A stretch of DNA of 64,000 bases, taken from the NCBI RefSeq assembly GCF_000227465.1, contig NC_016047.1, positions 387,001 to 451,000 on the forward strand, written 5' to 3'. The notes beneath the pieces are model-generated. The model did not search any database, was not told where the DNA came from, and saw only the letters and a list, made by a program, of their open reading frames with translations. Made by a program: the position numbers and the translations under genes. Positions 1 through 8,165 of this stretch are shown here, one piece after another (positions within the stretch are counted from its first letter, which is position 1; each line of letters starts with the position of its first letter). Origin of the DNA: Bacillus spizizenii TU-B-10 (GTDB taxonomy: Bacteria; Bacillota; Bacilli; Bacillales; Bacillaceae).

Positions 1-1
1 T

Positions 2-1462
2 ATTGTTAATGACGGAGGACTGCCAAAGGGCACTGTTTTTTCATGCGGGCTCGTACTTAAAGAGGATGTCCCTCAAGGCCATAAGGTGGCCTTAACCGAC
101 CTGAATCAAGGAGATGAAATCGTGCGTTACGGGGAGGTGATCGGATTTGCCGATGAGACGATCAAACGCGGGAGCTGGATAAGGGAAGCCCTCCTAAGAA
201 TGCCCGCTCCTCCGGCTTTAGACGATCTTCCTCTCGCAAACAGAGTGCCCAAATCGCTGCCGCCTCTTGAAGGCTACACGTTTGAAGGGTATCGAAATGC
301 GGACGGTAGTGCGGGGACGAAAAATATCCTCGGTATCACCACAAGTGTTCAATGTGTCGTTGGCGTTTTGGATTATGCAGTCAAACGGATAAAAGAAGAG
401 CTGCTGCCGAAATATCCAAATGTCGATGATGTTGTACCGCTGCATCATCAATATGGATGCGGTGTGGCGATCAATGCGCCGGATGCCATCATTCCGATTC
501 GCACGATTCAAAATCTGGCGAAGCATCCGAACTTTGGCGGAGAAGTGATGGTGATCGGATTAGGATGTGAAAAGCTCCTCCCGACAAGAATTGCCTCTGA
601 GAATCAGGATGACATTCTATCACTTCAGGATCACCAAGGTTTTGCGGCAATGATTCAATCCATTTTGGAAATGGCGGAGGAACGGTTAATCAGGTTGAAC
701 AGCAGAACCCGTGTGACCTGCCCTGTTTCTGATCTTGTCATTGGTCTGCAATGCGGCGGCAGTGATGCGTTTTCAGGCGTGACGGCAAACCCTGCGGTGG
801 GGTATGCAGCTGATTTATTGGTTCGCGCAGGTGCGACGGTTTTATTTTCTGAAGTGACAGAGGTGCGGGATGCGATTCATTTATTAACGCCGCGGGCTGT
901 GAGTGAAGAGGTCGGACATTCGCTGATCGAAGAGATGAAGTGGTATGACAGCTATCTCCGGCGGGGGGAAGCGGACCGAAGCGCGAACCCGTCACCAGGC
1001 AATAAAAAAGGCGGGTTATCCAATGTGGTGGAAAAAGCGTTAGGCTCGGTAGCGAAATCAGGCACAAGCCCCATCTCCGGCGTGCTCGGCCCAGGTGAAA
1101 AGGCGGAGCAAAAAGGCCTGCTGTTCGCGGCGACACCGGCAAGCGATTTCGTGTGCGGTACCCTTCAGCTGGCGGCAGGCATGAATCTGCAGGTTTTTAC
1201 GACAGGAAGGGGAACACCGTACGGCCTGGCCGCTGCCCCGGTGCTGAAAGTATCGACACGGCATTCATTATCAGAGCATTGGGCGGATTTAATCGATATT
1301 AATGCCGGGCGAATCGCGACAGGTGAGGCAAGTATTGAAGACGTAGGCTGGGAGATATTCAGGACGATTTTGGATGTGGCAAGCGGCCGCAAACAAACGT
1401 GGGCGGACCGTTGGGGCCTTCATAATGATTTGTGCTTGTTTAATCCTGCCCCAGTGACTTGA
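2..1462 (+). CDS. garD: Galactarate dehydratase, 5'-truncated by the window edge
   Basis: Dehydrates galactarate (D-glucarate family acid) to a 5-keto-4-deoxy acid in sugar-acid catabolism, in the cytosol. The reading frame is open from base 2, so the GTG at 86 is internal and the true start lies outside the window; 486 residues are visible, and the family is about 510. The visible N-terminus is an SAF-type domain ([20 protein letters not shown]); the rest matches the altronate/galactarate dehydratase fold, with conserved [14 protein letters not shown] and [11 protein letters not shown] segments whose cysteines may hold the metal centre. The name comes from family similarity plus its position before mphK in the B. 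subtilis map. No terminator directly follows the stop. Confidence 0.9.
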   Translation: MVNDGGLPKGTVFSCGLVLKEDVPQGHKVALTDLNQGDEIVRYGEVIGFADETIKRGSWIREALLRMPAPPALDDLPLANRVPKSLPPLEGYTFEGYRNADGSAGTKNILGITTSVQCVVGVLDYAVKRIKEELLPKYPNVDDVVPLHHQYGCGVAINAPDAIIPIRTIQNLAKHPNFGGEVMVIGLGCEKLLPTRIASENQDDILSLQDHQGFAAMIQSILEMAEERLIRLNSRTRVTCPVSDLVIGLQCGGSDAFSGVTANPAVGYAADLLVRAGATVLFSEVTEVRDAIHLLTPRAVSEEVGHSLIEEMKWYDSYLRRGEADRSANPSPGNKKGGLSNVVEKALGSVAKSGTSPISGVLGPGEKAEQKGLLFAATPASDFVCGTLQLAAGMNLQVFTTGRGTPYGLAAAPVLKVSTRHSLSEHWADLIDINAGRIATGEASIEDVGWEIFRTILDVASGRKQTWADRWGLHNDLCLFNPAPVT

Positions 1463-1479
1463 TTTATTGTTCTAGCAGA

Positions 1480-1510
1480 TTGAAATTGGAATATGATGTA
1501 AAATGATAAT
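1480..1510 (+). promoter_or_regulatory. Possible promoter for the mphK leader
   Basis: TTGAAA at 1480-1485 is followed by AT-rich DNA with GATAAT at 1505-1510 (19-bp spacing) and TAAAAT at 1499-1504 (13-bp spacing). Neither spacing is ideal. It is placed correctly to transcribe the leader ORF, the attenuator and mphK. Start site not defined. Confidence 0.3.
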
Positions 1511-1538
1511 CAGCATCAAAGAACGGAGGGGTTCCGAC

Positions 1539-1577
1539 ATGGCATTCATTAGATTCCGATTGACACGAATTCAATAG
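1539..1577 (+). CDS. Short leader ORF (12 aa) before the macrolide kinase gene
   Basis: ATG at 1539 has a strong ribosome site (CGGAGGGG, 1524-1531) and encodes MAFIRFRLTRIQ before TAG. Residues 5-7 are Arg-Phe-Arg, an instance of the +X+ (basic-X-basic) motif known to stall macrolide-bound ribosomes on leader peptides such as that of ermD. Codons 5-8 lie in ATTCCGATT (1553-1561), which can pair with AATCGGGAT (1604-1612). About 70 bases further on is a strong terminator, then mphK. The inference is a drug-sensing leader peptide. The ORF, its ribosome site and the terminator are directly visible; the function is not proven. Confidence 0.55.
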   Translation: MAFIRFRLTRIQ

Positions 1578-1645
1578 TGAGCGACTCTCGCCTGAGTGCA
1601 GAGAATCGGGATGAATCTGCCTATGTATGAGCCCTTATATTGTCA

Positions 1646-1679
1646 AAAAAAGAGGGAGGCGATGCTGCCCTCTTTTTTG
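1646..1679 (+). terminator. Intrinsic terminator between leader ORF and mphK (possible attenuator)
   Basis: Arms AAAAAAGAGGG (1646-1656) and CCCTCTTTTTT (1668-1678) form an 11-bp stem extended by three inner pairs. It lies between a short leader ORF and mphK. TCGCCT (1588-1593) is complementary to AGGCGA (1657-1662) inside the hairpin, so an alternative antiterminating fold is possible. It may alternatively just end garD transcription. Confidence 0.75.
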
Positions 1680-1737
1680 TGCCTTCAAAACATCCCTTCA
1701 CTCTACGACAGGCAGAGTATGAGAAAGGGGAAAAGAG

Positions 1738-2658
1738 ATGACAAACCAGAACGAGAAAAAGCTTATCACTGAAATTGTCGGACTCGCACGTAACCAAGGT
1801 TTGGCGGTTCACTCCGAAAACGCGCAATTGAATGAGACTGGAATGGATTTTCAAGTTGTATTTGCCGAGGACGATACAGGTATGTCATGGGTGCTGCGAA
1901 AACCGCGGCGAAGTGATGTTGTGGATAGAGCAGCTTCAGAAGGCAGAACGCTTGCCTTTCTCCGCGCGAATCTTACAGCTGATGTGCCGGATTGGAACAT
2001 TCACACACCGGAATTGATCGCTTACCCAATGTTGGAAGGAACGCCAGCCGCTGGGATTGATTTGGAACAGAAACAGTATGTATGGAATATGAATCATCAG
2101 CCGCCATCAGACGGCTTTGTTCATACACTTGCCGAGATACTGGCAGAATTACATGGCATGGATCAAACATCTGCCGGCCAATCCGGAATAGAAGTGATTA
2201 TGCCAGAGAATTTCAGGAAAATGACAGCTGAATCGATGGTTGATGTAAAGAATAAGCTAGGCGTATCTAAGCAGCTGTGGGAAAGATGGCAAACGTGGAT
2301 AAATGATGATGCATACTGGCCGGGTTTCTCCGCGCTGATACACGGCGATCTCCACCCGCCGCATATTTTGATTGGCCAAAACGAACATGTAACAGGTCTT
2401 CTGGATTGGACAGAAGCCAAAGTCGCCGATCCCGCAAAAGATTTTATCTTTTTTCAAATGCTGTTCGGGGAAGAGGAAACCGCCCGTTTGCTTGAATACT
2501 ATGATCGAGCAGGCGGCCGCATATGGGCGAAAATGCAGGAACACATCTCAGAGATGCAGGCGGCATACCCGCTGGAAGTTGCCAAGTTTGCTCTGCAGAC
2601 ACAGCAGGAGGGGCACATCAAAATGGCGCTGGAAGCACTTGGCGTAAAATCGGATTAA
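1738..2658 (+). CDS. mphK: Macrolide 2'-phosphotransferase-type kinase
   Basis: Member of the aminoglycoside/macrolide phosphotransferase (APH) fold, 306 aa, cytosolic; predicted to phosphorylate the macrolide desosamine 2'-OH using a nucleotide triphosphate. Visible motifs are the Brenner-type catalytic loop HGDLHPPHIL (His202, Asp204) and the metal-binding Asp223 in LLDWTEAKVADPAKD. The length fits Mph enzymes. In B. subtilis 168 the equivalent is ycbJ, later renamed mphK. ATG at 1738 follows GAAAGGGGAAAAGAG. It is preceded by a short RFR-containing leader ORF and a terminator, suggesting drug-inducible expression. Substrate range cannot be read from sequence. Confidence 0.85.
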   Translation: MTNQNEKKLITEIVGLARNQGLAVHSENAQLNETGMDFQVVFAEDDTGMSWVLRKPRRSDVVDRAASEGRTLAFLRANLTADVPDWNIHTPELIAYPMLEGTPAAGIDLEQKQYVWNMNHQPPSDGFVHTLAEILAELHGMDQTSAGQSGIEVIMPENFRKMTAESMVDVKNKLGVSKQLWERWQTWINDDAYWPGFSALIHGDLHPPHILIGQNEHVTGLLDWTEAKVADPAKDFIFFQMLFGEEETARLLEYYDRAGGRIWAKMQEHISEMQAAYPLEVAKFALQTQQEGHIKMALEALGVKSD

Positions 2659-2661
2659 GAA

Positions 2662-2690
2662 TTGACTTCTTTAAATGAACCGAGTATTAT
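2662..2690 (+). promoter_or_regulatory. SigA-type promoter of the rtpA operon
   Basis: TTGACT (2662-2667) and TATTAT (2685-2690) are separated by 17 bp, directly upstream of the T-box leader. Confidence 0.7.
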
Positions 2691-2699
2691 AATTTTTAC

Positions 2700-2980
2700 T
2701 AACAAAAGAACGGATCAACAATCGTGAGGAAGAGTAAGTACGCAGCAGTGTGGAGGTTCAGAGAGTCGGTGGCAGGTGTGAACCGGCCCTCCCCTGATGC
2801 CGAATGGGCTTCTGAATTGCTTTGCTGAACGGATAGTAGGCGAAGCCGGGATTCTCTCCCCGTTACCAAGAGAGGAGTATCGAAACGGATGTTTTCTGTA
2901 CTGAGAGTGAACAGCTGTATAGCTGTTAATAAAGGTGGTACCGCGAGACCCTCGTCCTTTGTATAGGACGGGGGTTTTTT
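2700..2980 (+). ncRNA. Tryptophan T-box leader with terminator
   Basis: A cis-acting T-box riboswitch. The conserved T-box AAGGTGGTACCGCGAG is at 2932-2947 and the terminator (CCCTCGTCC 2949-2957, GGACGGGGG 2966-2974, then Ts) follows at once. The distal Stem I segment GAGAGTCGGTGGCAGGTG (2761-2778) precedes the specifier region, GAA-TGG-GC, putting a TGG (Trp) codon at 2805-2807. Uncharged tRNA-Trp should stabilise the antiterminator and switch on rtpL-rtpA-ycbK. This matches the known control of anti-TRAP synthesis in B. subtilis. Exact 5' end not determined. Confidence 0.93.
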
Positions 2981-3006
2981 GTGTTTCTTAAAGGAGGTGA
3001 CGGCCA

Positions 3007-3042
3007 ATGGATGATGGCTGGTGGTGCATAACAGATCAATAG
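3007..3042 (+). CDS. rtpL: Trp-sensing leader peptide of anti-TRAP
   Basis: Behind an ideal AAAGGAGGTG site (2990-2999), ATG at 3007 encodes MDDGWWCITDQ. In B. subtilis, Trp codons in this leader make the ribosome pause when charged tRNA-Trp is short; when Trp is plentiful the ribosome reaches the stop and blocks the rtpA ribosome site. The TAG (3040-3042) directly abuts the rtpA site GGAAAGGAG (3042-3050), which fits. Codons 5-7 here read TGG-TGG-TGC, whereas three Trp codons are described in the literature, so one Trp appears replaced by Cys. Confidence 0.85.
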   Translation: MDDGWWCITDQ

Positions 3043-3057
3043 GAAAGGAGAATTCAA

Positions 3058-3219
3058 ATGGTCATAGCAACTGATGATTTAGAGGTCGCGTGTCCTGAAT
3101 GTGATAGAACAGGAGAAAGCGAAGGGAAACCTTGTCCCGCATGCGGCGGGAAGGGTGTTATTCTGACTGCTCAAGGAAATACGCTTCTGCATTTTATACA
3201 AAAGCATTTGAACAAGTAA
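3058..3219 (+). CDS. rtpA: Anti-TRAP protein, tryptophan operon regulator
   Basis: A 53-aa zinc protein that binds tryptophan-loaded TRAP (MtrB) and blocks its RNA binding, thereby relieving repression of trp genes. The zinc site is Cys12-Pro-Glu-Cys15 and Cys26-Pro-Ala-Cys29, a DnaJ-like knuckle with Gly-rich flanks (CPACGGKG). The C-terminus (LHFIQKHLNK) is the helical part. The start is fixed by GGAAAGGAG 7 bases upstream and by the leader-peptide arrangement. Compared with my recollection of the 168 protein there are about eight substitutions in 53 residues, which argues for a different species or strain. Co-transcribed with ycbK. Confidence 0.96.
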   Translation: MVIATDDLEVACPECDRTGESEGKPCPACGGKGVILTAQGNTLLHFIQKHLNK

Positions 3220-3239
3220 AGGAGAAAAGCTGAGCTGAG

Positions 3240-4178
3240 ATGAGAGTAGAAGAGCAGAGTAAGATTCACAAAGCCGCAGCAGGTACGGTTTTTTTGCTGA
3301 TCGGAACGGCCTGTTTTGCGTCTAAATCGATTTGGATTAAATGGGGATATGAAATGGGTGCTGAGCCAGACGCGGTATTGTTATACAGGCAGCTGTTTGC
3401 TGTTCCGCTGTTTTGGCTGATTTTTTGGTTATACCGTCCTCCAATGCCAGACGGTATGAAAAAAGGAGACCGATGGAGAGCGTGTGTCGCGGGAGTGTTT
3501 TGTTTTTTTCTGTCTCCCTTGCTTGATTTTATCGGGCTGAACCATGTATCCGCAATGGTTGAACGTATATTGCTGATGAGCTATCCGTTGTTTGTATTCG
3601 GATTCACCGCGTGTCGTGACCGGAAAATGGGTTCAATTCAGGACCTTTTCGCAGTGCTGGCGGTCATGTTCGGTCTTTTCCTTGCGCTGGGCGGCTGGAA
3701 TGCTGAGCTTTTTCAGACGAATAGGATTGGAGCTGTATTTATTTTGTTGTCCTCGGCCGTCTATGCTGGTTTTCTTGTCCTTTCTGGGCATCTCGTCCAT
3801 CAAATCGGCGGCATCCGTCTCAATGCATATGGGATGACAGCAGCCGGAGCGGCCATGATGCTTTACACAGGCATAAAGGCGGCGGTCGGCATGAATACGC
3901 CAATGGCAGCATATTCGCTTGATGTGTACGGTTTGTTTGTGTTAATCGCAGTCGTCTCCACTGTGATTCCATTTGTGCTGATGCTTGAGGGCATAAAACG
4001 GATCGGGGCACTGCGAGCCGCCGCCATTTCAATGGCAGGGCCTGTCCTGACGATTTTCTTTGGAGCTTTATTTCTCGGCGAGCGGCTCCAGCTTATTCAA
4101 GCCATTGGATGTGCCGCCGTATTCATTGTCATAACGGGCATGGAATATAGAAAACTGAAATTAGGAAAAAATGAATAA
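3240..4178 (+). CDS. ycbK: EamA/DMT-family transporter
   Basis: Integral membrane protein of 312 aa with about ten hydrophobic segments in two EamA repeats, the drug/metabolite transporter layout. It lies 20 bases after rtpA with its own AAAGGAG site, so it should share Trp T-box and leader-peptide control. That context suggests it may move tryptophan or a related aromatic compound, but the direction and substrate are not known. Residues 262-290 (ISMAGPVLTIFFGALFLGER) carry the typical second-repeat EamA signature. A strong hairpin follows the stop. Confidence 0.88.
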   Translation: MRVEEQSKIHKAAAGTVFLLIGTACFASKSIWIKWGYEMGAEPDAVLLYRQLFAVPLFWLIFWLYRPPMPDGMKKGDRWRACVAGVFCFFLSPLLDFIGLNHVSAMVERILLMSYPLFVFGFTACRDRKMGSIQDLFAVLAVMFGLFLALGGWNAELFQTNRIGAVFILLSSAVYAGFLVLSGHLVHQIGGIRLNAYGMTAAGAAMMLYTGIKAAVGMNTPMAAYSLDVYGLFVLIAVVSTVIPFVLMLEGIKRIGALRAAAISMAGPVLTIFFGALFLGERLQLIQAIGCAAVFIVITGMEYRKLKLGKNE

Positions 4179-4185
4179 TTTTTGT

Positions 4186-4238
4186 AAAACACACACGTTT
4201 TTCAATTACAATAAGTGTAATCACGTGTGTGTTTTTTG
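4186..4238 (+). terminator. Terminator after ycbK, nested hairpin
   Basis: AAAACACACACG (4186-4197) pairs perfectly with CGTGTGTGTTTT (4224-4235), and ATTACA/TGTAAT (4205-4210/4216-4221) form a second helix inside the loop. A T-run follows. It separates the rtpA operon from ycbL. Confidence 0.8.
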
Positions 4239-4262
4239 ATTTTACAAAGGTTAGGTGAGAAG

Positions 4263-4955
4263 ATGCAGCGCATATTGCTTGTGGAGGACGACCATTCAAT
4301 CAGTGAAATGGTGGATCATTATTTAGCAAAAGAAGGCTTTGAGATGGTGCATGCTTTCGACGGAGAAGAAGGTATCCGGCTGTTTAAGCAGGATTCATAC
4401 GATTTGATTCTCCTTGATATCATGCTCCCGAAGCTGAACGGCATGGATTTTCTGAAAATCATCCGGGAACAAAGCAATATTCCGGTTTTGATGATTTCAG
4501 CAAAAGACGGGGATGTGGACAAGGCATTGGGACTGGGGTTTGGGGCGGATGATTATATCGCCAAACCGTTTTCAATGATTGAGCTGACAGCCAGGGTAAA
4601 AGCCGCGATACGACGGGCGACGCAATATTCGGCGGAGGAACCGGCTGAGAATAAGGTGGTCCGGATTCATCAGCTTACGATAGATATAGACAATGTCTCG
4701 GTTATGAAAAACGGAGAACCGCTTCAGCTGACGTCAACAGAATGGCAGCTGCTATGCCTATTTGCGGCAAATCCTAAAAAAGTGTTTACGAAAGAACAAA
4801 TCTACCGTTCCGTGTGGAATGAAGAGTACTTTGGCGATCAAAACATCATTAACGTACATATGCGGCGGCTTAGAGAAAAGATTGAAGATGATCCCTCTTC
4901 ACCTCAATATATTAAAACGTTATGGGGCATCGGTTATAAATTAGGAGAGTTTTAG
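4263..4955 (+). CDS. ycbL: OmpR-family response regulator
   Basis: Cytosolic DNA-binding regulator paired with the kinase YcbM. It has an N-terminal receiver domain with acidic pocket Glu8-Asp9-Asp10, phospho-acceptor Asp52 (LLDIMLP) and a conserved Lys in IAKPF. A C-terminal winged helix (about residues 130-228) contains LTSTEWQLL and INVHMRRLREKIE. Length 230 aa is normal for the family. ATG at 4263 is preferred over the GTG at 4227, because that GTG lies inside the upstream terminator hairpin and the AGGTGAG site fits 4263. It ends one base before ycbM starts. Confidence 0.92.
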   Translation: MQRILLVEDDHSISEMVDHYLAKEGFEMVHAFDGEEGIRLFKQDSYDLILLDIMLPKLNGMDFLKIIREQSNIPVLMISAKDGDVDKALGLGFGADDYIAKPFSMIELTARVKAAIRRATQYSAEEPAENKVVRIHQLTIDIDNVSVMKNGEPLQLTSTEWQLLCLFAANPKKVFTKEQIYRSVWNEEYFGDQNIINVHMRRLREKIEDDPSSPQYIKTLWGIGYKLGEF

Positions 4956-4956
4956 A

Positions 4957-5889
4957 ATGGCAGTGTTATGGATCGCTGTCATCGTTCTGGTGTGTCTGAA
5001 TGTGATTCAATTCATGATGAAAAAGAAGCGGGACAGGAATCTGGCATACACGGCAGAACAGCTTGGCGCCATGCTCAATCGGGATTCGGCAGGGCAAATT
5101 TTGCTTCATACAGACAATCAGGCACTCAAAGACTTGCTTGTCAACATCAATCTACTCGTTGAGAATCGTCAGCAGCTCAGCGCCCAGTTTGCCAAAACAG
5201 AGCAATCCATGAAGCGGATGCTGACCAATATGTCGCACGATCTTAAAACGCCGTTAACGGTCATTCTCGGTTATATCGAAACCATTCAAAGTGACCCGGA
5301 CATGCCGGACGAAGAGTGGGAAAGATTGCTGGGGAAGCTCCGCCAGAAAACAAATGAACTCATTCAGATGATCAACTCCTTTTTTGATTTGGCCAAATTA
5401 GAATCTGAAGATAAAGACATTCCAATCGCTAAAATACATATGAACGACATATGCAAACGAAATATCCTGCACTATTATGACGCTGTTCAGTCAAAAGGCT
5501 TTCAAGCTGCCATCGATATCCCGGATACGCCGGTGTATGCGCAGGCGAATGAAGAGGCACTGGACAGAATCCTGCAAAACCTATTATCCAATGCGATTCA
5601 ATATGGCGCGGCCGGCAAGTTTATCGGCATGACGCTGTCCTATGATGAGACGAACATTGCCGTCACTGTATGGGATCGGGGAAAAGGGATCAGTGAGACC
5701 GATCAGCAGCGTGTGTTTGAGAGGCTGTACACACTTGAAGAATCAAGAAATAAAGCATTTCAAGGAAGCGGTCTCGGTTTAACCATCACGAAACGGCTTA
5801 CAGAAAAAATGGGAGGCGCCATCTCCGTTCAAAGCAAACCGTACGAACGGACTGCATTTACGATTACATTGAAACGAATGACATATTAA
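4957..5889 (+). CDS. ycbM: Sensor histidine kinase, single membrane span
   Basis: 310-aa kinase with one N-terminal hydrophobic segment (residues 2-18) and almost no extracellular part, so it probably senses inside the membrane or through a transporter. The H-box is NMSHDLKTPL with phospho-accepting His94. N-box (NLLSNAIQYG), G1 (WDRGKGI) and G2 (GSGLGLTI) of the ATP-binding domain are all present. The architecture resembles intramembrane-sensing kinases that guard against cell-envelope antimicrobials together with an adjacent ABC transporter; here the transporter is ycbNO. Ligand unknown. Confidence 0.9.
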   Translation: MAVLWIAVIVLVCLNVIQFMMKKKRDRNLAYTAEQLGAMLNRDSAGQILLHTDNQALKDLLVNINLLVENRQQLSAQFAKTEQSMKRMLTNMSHDLKTPLTVILGYIETIQSDPDMPDEEWERLLGKLRQKTNELIQMINSFFDLAKLESEDKDIPIAKIHMNDICKRNILHYYDAVQSKGFQAAIDIPDTPVYAQANEEALDRILQNLLSNAIQYGAAGKFIGMTLSYDETNIAVTVWDRGKGISETDQQRVFERLYTLEESRNKAFQGSGLGLTITKRLTEKMGGAISVQSKPYERTAFTITLKRMTY

Positions 5890-5895
5890 CAAACG

Positions 5896-5908
5896 TAAGA
5901 GTTTCTTA
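5896..5908. promoter_or_regulatory. Inverted repeat upstream of ycbN, possible YcbL site
   Basis: TAAGA-GTT-TCTTA (5896-5908) lies 75 bases before the ycbN start and is the only clear dyad in the ycbM-ycbN gap. Placement suits an activator site, but binding by YcbL is only inferred. Confidence 0.3.
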
Positions 5909-5983
5909 AGATTTGAGAAATAAAAATGACAGGGCTCGCCGCTACAATAGGAAACAGGAAAAGAGAGGGAAGGAGAAACAAAG

Positions 5984-6907
5984 TTGGCTTATATCGTACA
6001 AACAAACGGACTGACCAAAACGTATCAGGGCAAAGAAGTTGTCTCCAATGTCAGCATGCATATTAAAAAAGGCGAAATTTATGGCTTTCTCGGCCCAAAC
6101 GGAGCGGGTAAAACAACCATTATGAAAATGCTGACGAGCCTTGTCAAACCGACAAGCGGTGAAATCAGCATCCTAGGGAACAAGCTCACCCACACGTCAT
6201 ACGAGGTGCTGGGGAACATTGGCAGCATGATTGAATATCCGATTTTTTATGAAAACCTGTCAGCTGCAGAAAATTTAGATCTGCATTGTGAATACATGGG
6301 ATACCACAATAAAAAAGCCATTCAAGAAGTGCTGGATATGGTGAATTTAAAACAAATCGACAAGAAGCCCGTCAAAACATTTTCGCTCGGGATGAAGCAG
6401 CGCCTTGGGATTGCGCGTGCGATCCTCACGAAGCCTGATCTGCTTATTTTGGATGAGCCGGTGAATGGTCTTGACCCTATCGGCATCAAAAAGATCAGGC
6501 AATTGTTTCAAGTGCTGAGCAAAGAGTACGGTATGACGCTGCTGATCTCAAGCCACTTGCTGAGTGAAATCGAACAAATTGCGGACACGATTGGCGTCAT
6601 TCGGGACGGCAGGCTGCTTGAAGAAGTGTCAATGGAAGATGTAAGAGGCCAGAACACTGAATACATCGAGCTTGTCACACCGAATCAGACAAGGGCCTGC
6701 TTTGTGCTGGAGAAGGAACTGCATGTAACTAACTTTAAAATCTTAAATGAGAAAACGATTCGAATTTACGAGGCTGAAGTCTCTCAGTCTGCCATATCCA
6801 AAGCGTTGATTTTGAATGATGTAGACATTGAATCAATGAACAAAAAGTATACGTCCCTGGAGGATTATTTTATCAACTTGATCAACGGCAATAGCATCGG
6901 TGCGTAA
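5984..6907 (+). CDS. ycbN: ABC exporter ATP-binding subunit
   Basis: 307-aa ATPase for the YcbNO exporter. It shows Walker A GPNGAGKTTIMK, signature FSLGMKQRLGIARAI and Walker B LLILDEPVNGLDP, followed by a C-terminal accessory part of about 80 residues common in bacitracin/lantibiotic-resistance type ATPases. The start is TTG at 5984 behind GGAAGGAGAAACAAAG. It follows the ycbLM regulators by 94 bases and is followed by its membrane partner after 18 bases. Role in self-protection against an antimicrobial peptide is inferred from this gene set. Confidence 0.92.
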   Translation: MAYIVQTNGLTKTYQGKEVVSNVSMHIKKGEIYGFLGPNGAGKTTIMKMLTSLVKPTSGEISILGNKLTHTSYEVLGNIGSMIEYPIFYENLSAAENLDLHCEYMGYHNKKAIQEVLDMVNLKQIDKKPVKTFSLGMKQRLGIARAILTKPDLLILDEPVNGLDPIGIKKIRQLFQVLSKEYGMTLLISSHLLSEIEQIADTIGVIRDGRLLEEVSMEDVRGQNTEYIELVTPNQTRACFVLEKELHVTNFKILNEKTIRIYEAEVSQSAISKALILNDVDIESMNKKYTSLEDYFINLINGNSIGA

Positions 6908-6925
6908 AGGAGGAGAGACACGTTG

Positions 6926-7612
6926 ATGAATTTGATCAGAATCGAATTAAGAAAAATGAAGATGGGCTGGTATGTCAGAGGTGCCCTCATTGCCAACTTG
7001 ATCATCATGGGCTTTTTGTGGCTGATCTGCTATTCCGAAAAAGCCGAAAGCGGGGTTTCGTTCCAAAGCACGGAGGAAGCGTTTCTCATCATAGGCACTT
7101 TCGTCAGAGCGGTATTTATCGTTTTTGGCGCAGTGCTGATCGCAAAACTGGTGATTTCGGAATATAAAAACAAAACCATTCTTGTGATGTTCACGTACCC
7201 AATCAGCCGGAAAAAGCTGCTCACTGCTAAGCTCATGATCGCGGGCGGACTGACGTTTATCACGATTTTACTATCAAATATATTCATAGCCGCCGGTTTC
7301 TTTTGGCTGAACTCGATCTACCATTTCATACCGGGAGAGCTTACTTCCGAGATCATTTCTCAGCAGGCCATAAAAATGGCGGTTTTCGCTTTTGGCGCCG
7401 CTGGAACCAGTTTAGTTCCCATCTTTTTTGGGATGCGTAAACACTCGGTTCCGGCAACCATCATTTCGTCTGTAGTGATTGTTATGCTCATCAGTTCAAC
7501 AAGCCCGGGTTTCTCCATTTCGTCTGTTGTTTATATCCCATTATCTTTGGCGGCTTTCGGTTTAGTTTTTTCCTATATGGCGATCAGGAACGCAGACAAG
7601 CAGGATGCGTAA
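6926..7612 (+). CDS. ycbO: ABC exporter permease subunit
   Basis: 228-aa membrane protein with about six hydrophobic segments and no nucleotide-binding motif, typical of ABC-2 permeases encoded next to BcrA/MutF-like ATPases. It should form the pore with YcbN. Segment KNKTILVMFTYPISRKKLL is a typical cytoplasmic coupling region of such permeases. An AAGGAGGAG site (6907-6915) sits best for ATG 6926; a TTG at 6923 is possible. The operon ends at the shared terminator at 7635. Confidence 0.88.
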   Translation: MNLIRIELRKMKMGWYVRGALIANLIIMGFLWLICYSEKAESGVSFQSTEEAFLIIGTFVRAVFIVFGAVLIAKLVISEYKNKTILVMFTYPISRKKLLTAKLMIAGGLTFITILLSNIFIAAGFFWLNSIYHFIPGELTSEIISQQAIKMAVFAFGAAGTSLVPIFFGMRKHSVPATIISSVVIVMLISSTSPGFSISSVVYIPLSLAAFGLVFSYMAIRNADKQDA

Positions 7613-7634
7613 ACAAAGGCGCCCATTATTCATA

Positions 7635-7663
7635 AAAGGCCGATGCTGCCAGCACCGGCCTTT
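7635..7663. terminator. Bidirectional terminator between ycbO and ycbP
   Basis: AAAGGCCG (7635-7642) and CGGCCTTT (7656-7663) form the stem, with an inner TGCT/AGCA pairing. It lies between two convergent genes. Confidence 0.75.
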
Positions 7664-7666
7664 CTA

Positions 7667-8053
7667 CTATGAATCTGTTCTTGTTTCAAGATAATGCTTC
7701 TTGCCAATCTCTTTGCTCATCATATAGAAGTGGAAGCAATATTCACCGATTGCCATGGCGATCGCGCCGAATAAAGCCGCCAATGCTACTTCACCGCCAG
7801 TCATCCCCATAGAAAGCGGCATGCCCATCAGCCAAATGACGAGAAAGGCCAGACCGAAATCAGCTAAAGTCGCAATCATATTATTCCATCTCGGCAATAC
7901 ATAAAGATCGCCCAGCAAATAAGAAATAACTCCTAACACAATCGTCATTAAGAGCGTATCACCAAACGTGAAACCAAAGCCCAGACCAAGCACTAGATAC
8001 AACACAATAATCGTCATAATACCTTTAATCGCGAGCGCTTTCACATGTGTCAT
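7667..8053 (-). CDS. ycbP: Small membrane protein, DUF2512 (YndM-like)
   Basis: 128-aa protein with about four hydrophobic segments (for example [20 protein letters not shown] and [19 protein letters not shown]) and a short polar C-terminus ([15 protein letters not shown]). It resembles the DUF2512 inner-membrane family of Bacillus; no biochemical role is known to me. A GGAGGTAC-type ribosome site lies directly upstream of the ATG at 8053. It is convergent with ycbO and divergent from the serpin gene. Confidence 0.82.
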   Translation of the reverse strand: MTHVKALAIKGIMTIIVLYLVLGLGFGFTFGDTLLMTIVLGVISYLLGDLYVLPRWNNMIATLADFGLAFLVIWLMGMPLSMGMTGGEVALAALFGAIAMAIGEYCFHFYMMSKEIGKKHYLETRTDS

Positions 8054-8165
8054 TCCAAAGTACCTCCTTCTGTGATTCGATTTGTTATGTATGATTCCTC
8101 AAATGCAGAAAGTTAAACCTTATATTGTGTTTTTACAGTCCATGTAAAGGGAGTGAATCGTTTGT

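Noticed and set aside
3007-3031. Alternative reading of rtpL from the ATG at 3011 (MMAGGA)
   Set aside because: No Trp codons and wrong stop position; the 3007 frame fits the known leader and the rtpA ribosome-site geometry.
4227-4262. GTG-started extension of ycbL
   Set aside because: The start lies in the stem of the ycbK terminator and lacks a ribosome site; ATG 4263 gives the normal receiver-domain start.
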